Assembly: GCF_000003605.2 (NCBI RefSeq)
Contig: NW_003110974.1
Span: forward strand, 178,129-201,629
Source: Saccoglossus kowalevskii
Taxonomy: Eukaryota; Hemichordata; Enteropneusta; Harrimaniidae
DNA length: 23,501 nt
Direction: 5' to 3'
Of the stretch, positions 1-9,900 are shown piece after piece (the first letter of the stretch is position 1; every line of letters begins with the position of its first letter). A model generated the notes under the pieces. It was not told the origin of the DNA and made no database searches. It was given only the letters and a program-made list of their open reading frames with translations. A program made the position numbers and the translations under genes.

Positions 1-181
1 ATCAGTCCGAGCAGCGTTTATTTATTTATGATAGTAAAGTGTTTGACGTGAGTTTAACTGAAAGTGAATGTTAAATTTACTGGAAGTGTGAAGATCAAAG
101 ATCACTAGGAAACACCATATCAGACTGTTTGCTGACTGAGTCGAGAACGGAATAACGCGTGTTGTGCATACAACTTGTTGT

Positions 182-370
182 ATGGCATGCTTAGACGAAG
201 CTGAGCCTGATGCAGTGATAGTGCCAAGAGTGACAGAGAAAGTTTCAAAACGAAGAATGCATTCAAAAACAAACTGTGAAAGCTGGGATGATTACTATGA
301 ATACCATTATCTTAGGAGCAGAGGATTAAATTCGGGTAGCAAAGTTTTCAAGCGAGCTACCGATCATTGA
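182..370 (+). other. Short protein-like reading frame, unidentified
   Basis: From the ATG at 182 a 62-codon frame runs to TGA at 368-370. It is rich in charged residues (DEAEPD, TEKVSKRR, SWDDYYEYHYLRSR) and reads like coding sequence rather than intergenic noise. A second protein-like frame (330-506) overlaps its end in another phase. I do not recognise a family. It could be an exon of a gene lying mostly to the left, a decayed retrocopy, or chance. Confidence 0.25.
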
Positions 371-506
371 ACCTGACATCATGACCGATTTGAAAGAAGT
401 GTCTGCACGACATTTCAAAGAAACCAGAGTGTCCACTGATGTGATGATAGAAGTGGCTCCCATAAAACCTTTTGAAATTAATTTTTCGACATGGCTGCAA
501 ACATAG
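330..506 (+). pseudogene. Second protein-like frame overlapping the previous one in another phase
   Basis: The frame is open from 330 to TAG at 504-506, 58 codons. It includes PIIEPDIMTDLKEVSARHF and ends KPFEINFSTWLQT. Composition (many E, K, D, V) is protein-like. It begins just after a TAA in its own frame at 327-329, where the 182-370 frame is still open, which is the pattern expected of one older reading frame broken by a frameshift near 320-335. No family recognised; no start codon is needed if it is a fragment. Confidence 0.22.
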
Positions 507-2990
507 CATAGAGTAATTCGTACTAGAAATATTGTTTTTACAGCAATAGGTTTCAGTAAGTTATCGTTGTTTAAAGTAAGTCTATGAACACGGGTCAAGT
601 CCGGGGATCGTATTCAGCGGTTATCCAACTGTAATTTCTTCAAATTCAGCCATAGAGAATTGGAATCAGTAATAAGGCAATGAATTTTGTAAAACTAGGT
701 ACTCTTGACTGGGTTTTAATCTTTATTTGGCAAATGTTCATTAGTATATTCAGTTGTATTCGCGAGTTTTGTTGTAGCTCATTAAACAGTTTTGAATCAA
801 TGAACAGTCATTTCATTGCAGCTGTGTTTTTGTATTTGTGCATTGAATAGTGCATCGTCTACCACAACGCTTTAATCAATGTTTTGAACACGTTTATGTC
901 AAATATCTTCTATATGTATATCATTTTGTACCACTCTATTCTTCTATCAATTGGTGAAATATTCAAAGCAGGCAATCTCTCCTAGTGATTGAGATGATTG
1001 AGGGGAACTATTATTTTGTTTGTGTGGCTTTTCAGACATGCTCTTTTTCAGATTTCAAGATGCAGCTGTTTCAAAGATTTCATGAAGTATTTATCCCTAG
1101 ATTTCTAAAGTTCTATAGATTTAACCACACTAGCTTTGAAGTTTTTTACATATATAACCACCAAAATGTATTGCTTATCTGAATTTGTCGTTAAGTTCAT
1201 CCTCAGATGAAGTGATATAATTAGTTTGTTGAATGAATTATCTCCTTTGACCATATTAGATTTCTCTTTTATTAGTTAACCTTATGTTAACCTGGTTGTT
1301 ATAGTTGTAGTTCAGTGACATCATGCCTATCATTGGTTTCATTATACGATTATCACCCACAAAGAATGAAATACATATTTATTTATATTTATGTTCATAT
1401 GTAATTTGGATTACAAAATAGCTAGGTCAAATCATTGCATAACAAATGACTTCAGTATGATGTGAAATACAGATGCATAACTTATATAACTCTAACACTA
1501 ATTCCAAGACGTGCAACTATTATATATCATTATGGTGTTTGCGTAATCTAGCTGCATACCTTACCCAACAATAACGCTAATACTAAGACTGGGTAGATAT
1601 GCGTAGGTGCTATGTAATTTTACTGAATACACACATGGCAATCTTCTTTTTGGCAACACTGGTTTCTGTGCCAACTAACAGTGTGCTGGCATTTCACTGT
1701 AGAAATTAGCTCCTCCTTTATGAAAAATGTCTAATAATAGCACATATGATAATAACACATATACAAATGAAATGCACATCATTCAGACTGTCCATGTGTA
1801 ATATTTATTTGAAAGTAATCTGTACAAGTGTGTGTGTGTGTGGGGGGGGGGGACAGATTCCCATAAAGGCGAACGACATAGTGTATCATAATGTTACACC
1901 CAGGTAATAGTTAACATCCATGTTTAATTCACATCATCGTATCATCAATGTATGCTCAATTCTCACAGTATATCGTCATAAAGTGTTGGAGTAGTTTTAT
2001 GACGTCATATGGGTGGATGCAATGTCGTTCAAATTGACCACCGCTGCGTTTGGTTGTGTAATAGTTTTCATCTAGAATATAGTAAAATTTCTCTAAAAAA
2101 ATACTCATCACTGATGTACAACTATATTATATCAAGACGATACTGTCACTTTCAACGGCCTTTGTGTAGCCCATTTACGTCATAGAAACCTTTGGTCACC
2201 AGAGGGCGCGATCTCTACGGAAAAGTGTATTGTGCATGATGACAATTTACTGTAAACGATGCAACTCGTTTCACGTTGGTAAAATGAATAGTCTAGTTAT
2301 ATATATAACAATCTTTGTTTTGTCCTGCCCTCGAACTTTCCCGGAATGATCGGCTCGTTATCTATTTTCTAAAAATTCCGAATTTATTGTGCATGAATTT
2401 TCACAAACATACTCAAATAGGTTTATATATGTAACACGCCGTTCTTTCAGATATTAATGGAAATGTCCCTTTGAATAAATATACTTTAACACTGTAGTAT
2501 AGTTAGTTCATGTGCAATTTAAGCAGTGTAACTATAAATGGGTCTATTGTCGATCGCCGTTTTTGTTGTTTATCTATTTCGTTCGATTTGGGACGGGGAC
2601 TGCTGCTCTTGGCGACGTTGCTCGTATCAGCAATACAGAACGGTAACACAATGCCACATAAAAGAAACCATTACGAATTACCAAAAAAGGTAATCGGCAT
2701 TATATGTGAGATGAATCCTGTTATATGAAAACATTGCCATTGAATAGAAAAAGATTTCAATATTGTTGTACTGTGTTAAGAACTAACTAGTTTATTTTCC
2801 TTACATTCAATTCAAAACAATAATACGATAACTGTAACAATAGGACAATCCGAGCTTGCAATAACAATGTTAAATTGGCACTGTTGGTGATTCTCTAACA
2901 ATACTGGCTTACATAGTTATATTTGCATATAAAATAACTAAAAATATTATTTTGTATGTCCATCGTCCATAATAAAGCCGCATAGTAAAA
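507..2990. other. Intergenic stretch, no gene recognised
   Basis: AT-rich sequence with stops in all frames. The longest frames (for example 985-1182 and 2510-2728) have no recognisable domain. It contains a (TG)n tract running into poly-G at about 1830-1851 and a 12-bp palindrome with a CRE core (TGACGTCA) at 1998-2009. Otherwise nothing seen. Confidence 0.5.
1830..1851. repeat. (TG)n tract followed by poly-G
   Basis: A simple-sequence tract: about eight GT repeats running directly into a run of ten or so G. Typical of animal intergenic DNA and prone to sequencing error. Confidence 0.85.
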
Positions 2991-3008
2991 TCAGGTGGCT
3001 AAACAAAC

Positions 3009-3014
3009 TTTATT
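3009..3014 (-). terminator. Candidate polyadenylation signal of CLCA-A
   Basis: The minus strand reads AATAAA here, about 515 nt after the CLCA-A stop codon. It is the first exact AATAAA I found in the minus-strand direction after the stop. It would give a 3' UTR of about 0.5 kb. No transcript evidence is available. Confidence 0.4.
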
Positions 3015-3529
3015 TCAGGATAAGTGTACATATCAAAAATACAATATTCCATATCAGAAGACACTTATAAAAAACGACAATTATTTAAAAAAAATGTTCA
3101 TATGTCTATGCAAGACATGGAATTTGGAAAGATGTACGTATCTAAGATGAACTAATTTTAGAATTGTGCTACTGATATTTGCAATCGCACATGAAATTTA
3201 TACATTAAGTTGTATGTGAGTCCCTCGAAATGTTATTATTAGAATGTTATTATAAACACATATACCTTCGGCGCTACAGACTCTAGCAAAACCCATAACA
3301 ATGAAGAAAATGTTATTATATGCAATGCAACTTATAATTTTTTGGTGAAATTCTACCATAAATGGAACCAATACACGTTAGTACAAAAAGTGCATTTTGA
3401 AAATTTAAGGAGGAGTACATTAATCAGCATATGCATAAAATGATCGCGCCGAACACGTAATGTCAAGATCATCAGAAAAAATGTTCTATCTTATGAAACA
3501 AGCCACATAAGTCGTGTCTTTAGTACACA

Positions 3530-3954
3530 CTATACATATTTCTTTGTTTGTTTCTTCGAACGTTGCTTAACGGCGACACGAATGACAACAGCCATTATAG
3601 TGAAAATGAAAAATGCAGCGACAAAATAAAGTTCGATATCATTGTACGATACCATCATCGTCGTCGCCGTCGTCGTTTGACCAAGTGCAACCATTGTGGC
3701 GGAAACAGACACGATATTGGAAAGCTCGGCGTGCTGCCCATTGTTATCGACAGCTATAATGGCCAGGTAATATGACAAGTTATAGTCCTGTGAAGCTTGG
3801 TGTATATATAAAGTTACTGTCTGCAAATTGCCAGATAGAAGTGGCGACAACAGCGTTCCATCAGTTAAGTTCACGTCTGTCACCTTTATGGCACTGTAGA
3901 AGTCAGTTAATAATTCCGAAAACGATGTGCTCATGCGCAGATCATAATAAGCCG
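3530..3954 (-). CDS. CLCA: CLCA-A exon 11 (C-terminus, membrane anchor, stop)
   Basis: 425 nt ending at TAG (3530-3532); acceptor TTATTCTCAG, phase 1 in. It completes the fibronectin-III-like domain (AAYYDLRMSTSF, LAIIAVDNNGQ, LSNIVSVSA), then a short Thr-rich linker, a hydrophobic segment (YFVAAFFIFTIMAVVI) and a basic tail ending KKQTKKYV. The layout is a type I membrane protein, as in CLCA2-like members, rather than a fully secreted one. Confidence 0.92.
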
Positions 3955-6900
3955 CTGAGAATAACAAAAATAGTTATATTACTGATGAGAAATAATAGGA
4001 TCGTTGTGTTATAGTAGAGCGTAGTATTACATATATCACATACATATATGTTCGATTCTTCATCAAGTAACTTCCATACGTACACCCATATGGATTGACC
4101 AGTGTGTTTGCCATCACTCGTACGAAATCATAGCAACTTGACGTACCTGTTCCCTGGACCAAATCATCACAAGGTAACATCACTGACACATAGCATTCTC
4201 AATACCCAATTCATACTTTGACCGTGTGACGTACGTACCTGTTCCCTGGTCCAGATCATCGCCAGGTGACGTCCAGCTCAATTGAACTTCGTTTACCACA
4301 GCATAACTGCTTATTCTGAGATTCGCAATTCTAGATGGCGGGAAGTGGTCTGTCTTGAGATAACGCTTACCAATCACCACGTGGTCGCCAAGCTGTATAA
4401 CTCCGGCTGAGTCGGTGCGGTCGAAATTGCCGACAGGCGTGTATGATGCTGATCTTGTGAATAACATTGCTGAAATGAACACAATTATGTAAAGTCACGA
4501 TCCATCACGTAAAGTTTACATATTATAATACTCATTTAGCAAAGTCACATAGTATCGCATTATTTACAAATATTTCTGACAAATCGTTTCCTGGCCCTCA
4601 TTATTTTTTTTTGAGATTTCCTATGACGGCATCACCTAGTTTTAACTCGCTATAAAATATTTAAAAAATTTTAAACTCAGTGACTACTTACTATTATTAG
4701 TTGCCATGGCGCCACTCTGTTGAGAGAATGTCTGGATTGCAGTATGTGCATTACTATTGTTGGCTTGTATCTTGACAGAATATCTGCACACAGTGACACA
4801 GTCATCGGTGTTGACAAAATCCAAGAAGTACGCAGAGTACACACCATCGTTTTCCAAAATATCTGCGCCTGAATCCAAGCAAGCACGGCTCACGTGAATA
4901 TGACAGGATATGATTGGATAGGATGGGAATTGGATATTCTCGGGGGCGGAGCTACGTCACAGACGTTCCACGTTGCTAAGACGCGCACCACTGTACCATG
5001 CATTTCTATGGGCTCTGTGCGCGCTGCTGTGGAACGCTGGTCGAGCCGGTGAAAATTCGAGAAAACAACACAAACTCAACTTTGAAGTAATCCCGAACAA
5101 CCAAATTTATATATGTTACACACGTAGGGCTAATCTTGTTACACTGTTCAGGGGACTCTCAACAACCATCGCAAAGTACCGTTTTCTGTGAGTTTTTGGT
5201 CGTTGTTTTCACCGCCGCGGGTTGCCAGGCGGTGAAAATGCCCGGATGTCCGCCCCGAGGATATAATAGAATATGATATACAGATTACGCAAAGTCCAAC
5301 AAACAATAATACAAACCAAACAAACTAAAACAATTCTAGAATATCAAAAACAAATTGTGCCAAATAATTAATAATAAAAAAATGAAAAAAGGAAACAATT
5401 AATCATTGCCAAGGCTTTAAAGGCTAGGGACATGAATAAATAAAGCATCGAAGAAGTTTTCTTGGACATATTGACATATTGTTTTTAATATTTCAAACGT
5501 ATTTAAATTAATTGAACAGTATGAGACATTTCAGTATTATACTGTTAAGTGACGCATTATATTTGAAAGTGTTTTGTGGCGTACCGCAAAATTGTCCACG
5601 TAAAGAAATAGAACGTCTTATAATAGTGTTCTCAACATATTAATCATGTATAGCGCAAGATACCGTGTCGATGTACGATTTATATCAAAGTATTATTTTT
5701 ATATTCATTCCAAGAACATATCTTTACGTTACGACAAAACCACACAATAACACAATTGAGAGAAGCGTGCTGGACGTGAATTGCATTTACTTACCTCCAC
5801 CGCTGTCTAGTAGTGGTAAAGTTACACCGCTCCTTACTTCCTGGTCTTTCGATAGTGGCCACAACGTTCGCGTATAGGACAGGCAGGTGACCCTGACTTA
5901 ACTCAGCATATACCGCAGTTTTGGCTGGTGTTTCCACAATAATCGGGAAATCAATGATCGATGTCAATTGTATTGGTCCTTTCGTCATATCGATTGCTTT
6001 CGATTCCACGGAGATCTCTACGGGCCTGTCCTGTTTGTCGGCATTTCGGATTGCATACACCCAAGCACCAACCTAAAATAAACACCGCCAAGCATGAGCC
6101 GAGTTTGATTTGTTTGTAAACTGGTTTTACCGCTTTACCACTATAATCGTTTAATTGCTATGAATATATAGATGTCTTACGCATGTATTGAAAATCAACT
6201 CAACACTAGTCGCACTCCGCCGACTCTAAAGGGATAATCGAGAAGAAGCTGACCAGATGGAATGTATCAAGAAGGGAAAAACAAGAAACTAACCTCGCAC
6301 GCGAAACATTCAAAAAAGAGGTGTCTGTTTGAAATGCCATGGTAAAACTTTCGCAGAGAGAGCTCAAACCTTCTTGTCGCGTGGACATGGTATATTTCAA
6401 CTATGTAGATTTCTTCTTAGAAGATAATCGTGGTGGAGCAATACATATACATCGTATGCGTTCCCAACAGCACAAAACCCGCAATCGAAACATGCATTTC
6501 TGCATTTATATATTCAAATATAAAAGCGTTTGCTAACCTTGGCAATCCCTTTCAAGCGTATCGTGATTGTTTTTGTCCTTCTCTCATAATTATACTCTAT
6601 CGAATCTTTGTTAATCACCACATCCCCTGACGGTGACGTCAGCTCCACTGTCACGGCATCGTTGGGCGTGCTGAACTCCCGCATGAAGAAGTGGAACTTG
6701 GTTTCTAAACCAACAGTGGAGTCAATGTGAACACTGCCCTCTATAGTCCCTGAAGCGGGTACGGACAGAACTTCACTCGATACCTATGATGTTAACAAAA
6801 AAAGACATTACTATGATCGATGAATACGCAAAATGTGTATATATCCAATTGCGTGTGCATCACGTTCATTTAAAACAAAAAGCCTTGTCAAAAAAATTGC

Positions 6901-9900
6901 ACCACTTATGTTTTTAATAATAACACGTAATAACTGGAAACATGCGTTGTTGTACAATTGATTCTATTGTGTAAAGTTATCGCTGTGCAGATTAAAATGA
7001 CATTGATTGACAAGTTTATTGTATACTTTAAAATTGACATTGTCATTTAATATTGCTCTATTCGTCATCGTGGTAAATATTTCATATTTTCAAGTGGGCA
7101 AGGTGACGTAACGTACTCAGTAATTCGGTGACGTTGGTATATTTATATTCACTGGATGGCGCAAATATATAAATACACTTACTTGTACCAATGTAGCGGT
7201 ATTGGTTGCTTCTCTGTGAGTGAAACTAGAAGTAAAGGAATCATGAAGCGCTGTCGTCTTCGATGATTCCGAGTAGTAGTACGATCTACCACCTGTCTTT
7301 GCTGAGAGCGTCGCTAATTGTGGATCTGCTTCATCGCCCAGTGCCAGTGTGTCTATGATAATTCCACTATCGGATATATTACCAATTACATCTTTTATAA
7401 GAGGTGCATAGTTTTCCATCCCGTCTGATATTAAGAAGAGTCTCCCTCCTTCAGTACCCTCACTACTGTCATCGAGAACCTGACATGAACATAAGTGGGC
7501 GCTAACTAAATGTGGACTACCATTATAAGATTTATATGATGAGAGCACGCAAGTGGGATGAAATACGAAATCACACGCAAACATAGATTTCTAGAAATAC
7601 TAAATGGATCAATTTCCCGCAGTTGTTGTTGTCTAAAAAAAATTACTACAAAAAGTCTTATGATCTGTGTTCGTCTTTTGGTGAAGACAATCTACCAAAT
7701 GAGGAATAGAAAGATGCGTTTGTTTCAAAGACACTAAGCTCAGTACCAGCCCCCCCCCAGTATCCCATCAGCTCTGCAATGACCGCACTGATTGTCGGTG
7801 ATAGGACTGGAGCATAGTGCTTGCTAGGATTTCAAAGAACGCGGCTGCCGCGGGGTGAGCAGACCCCTCAGAGACGAAAACATGCCAAAAACACTAACGG
7901 AATGTGCTATTTTACTTTGCAGCAATACGTGCCACGCACAATGTTTTTTCCGATGTTTTTCTGAGGGACAGACGAATGCATTGCACATGTTTATCTCTAT
8001 TCCCAGGTAAGTTAGACATTGAAAATTCCCCATGATAATTACAAATACCAGTGACCGCACAAGTTTGGAGTTTTGCAAGTTTGACTGCTTTGAGTTGGTC
8101 AATTGGACTTTGCACTTGCTAAATCATGGTCACGTGACGTATATGACGTATAAACCATGCGTAAGTGGTTTAGTAATAGCTAATAATGGTCACGTGATAG
8201 TTACGCCACATAAACTGTAATCCATTAAATGACCATGATTTAACCAATTAGGCTGTTGTGGATGGGAGTCTTTTGGCCAATCAGTAAGTTTATTTTAAAT
8301 AGTACGCCATAATAATAAGGTTAGAGCACATAACAACGACAATTCAAGAACGCCCATTGGTCGATGCGAGACAGTGGTGCTGCATCCTAGTTATTGCAAG
8401 GGGTGAAAGATCAAAGTACCGACGAGTTCGAACATGCGTGTATATCGCCATAGTGTAAACATGTTGCACCTTGGCACTTGATGGGTACGACAGTGGGCGC
8501 GATGACAGGAAATAATGAAACACTATTATATAGGCAGAAGCAGGCCACGCGGTTCTCTCGCTCCTAACCAATTTCCATTTAAAGTTAATTATTTAGAAAT
8601 ATTGAAATAAATTAGACACATATCACTTCAATCATTTGAATATTGAGGGTAACCTACATATTTCTTAAGAAATGTCGGTAAAGACCATTAACCAATTATA
8701 CTCATTTCAAAATCAACAAAATAGTTATAAAAAAAAAACATACATACTAATTCACACTAAAGAGAAAACAATATGTTCTTTAAAGTTTTAATATACTTTT
8801 TAATTTACTCTCACAGCGATCACTCAAAGATACAGATGCCACTATATTACATACCCGTATTGCGTCCAGTATACCGCATCCAATACACGTATGTCCATTC
8901 ACTCTCTTAGGCAGCAAATCTATAAGATCTTCCTCTCACTTGGTCGCTGGTAATCTGAACCAATGGTGACCTAATCCAAGACGAGGTACTGAACTCTACC
9001 AATCCAAGCCACGAATATAGCGGCAATACGTAACGAATGTAATGAGTGGCTGCTTGTACCAAAAGATGGTACCTGTCATTCTAAAAGAAAATGCCTATTG
9101 GGTTTATATGATAAATTATTATTCGTGAATCACAGATGAATAAAGTAGGTACTCCAAAACGAATAATTTAGATTCATTCTCTATAGCAGAGAAAGAATAG
9201 AGAAAGGACGCTTTGTCAGAAACGTCAGTTTATATTGAATAATTACCAAGGAATGTGATCACCTACTACCATTTTTCATATATTAGCGCAATTATGTATG
9301 TGACGTCACTATTATAAAAAAAGAACGATTGAACGGAATTCTTATAACTAATCATAATAACAACTTCTTGTTTCAATTTATAAATTTATCCAATTAATGA
9401 AACCTATTAATCGTTCGTTCGTGTGAAACTCTGTATTGTGGTGGTGGAAGCATTATGAGAATGTTGGAGCTAGTATTACATCCGGGTATTGAAAACGAGC
9501 ATACTTACTACAAACATACTGCCTGATATATCCATCACTAGCACTGATCGTATGTCACGTGCTATTACCACTTTAAACAATGGCAACGTGTCTACGTCAT
9601 CTAGTGGCGTATTCTCGGCAAAATCTGCATGTTCTCGCATGACCTCCCAGCTGCTTCGGTGACCGCATTGTTTGTTTTGTTGGTTGTTTGCAATTTGGTT
9701 GTGTCTGGCATTCGGGTCTTTATCGGGGTCGTCGTGACAGAAATCAACCACCTGAAGGTGATCATAATAACATCATTGTGTCATGTGACATTGTTGCAAC
9801 TAAACACCACATACAGCATATGCATGAGTAATATAGTAATGTATTAATCTATAGCAATTTATCAACATCCATAATGCAATGCGTTACCTATGTCTTTCAC

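Larger units (their letters stand above)
4869..5794 (-). other. CLCA-A intron 8
   Basis: 926-bp intron holding the GC-rich MITE-like element at 4934-5264 and AT-rich sequence beyond it. No exon seen. Confidence 0.8.
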
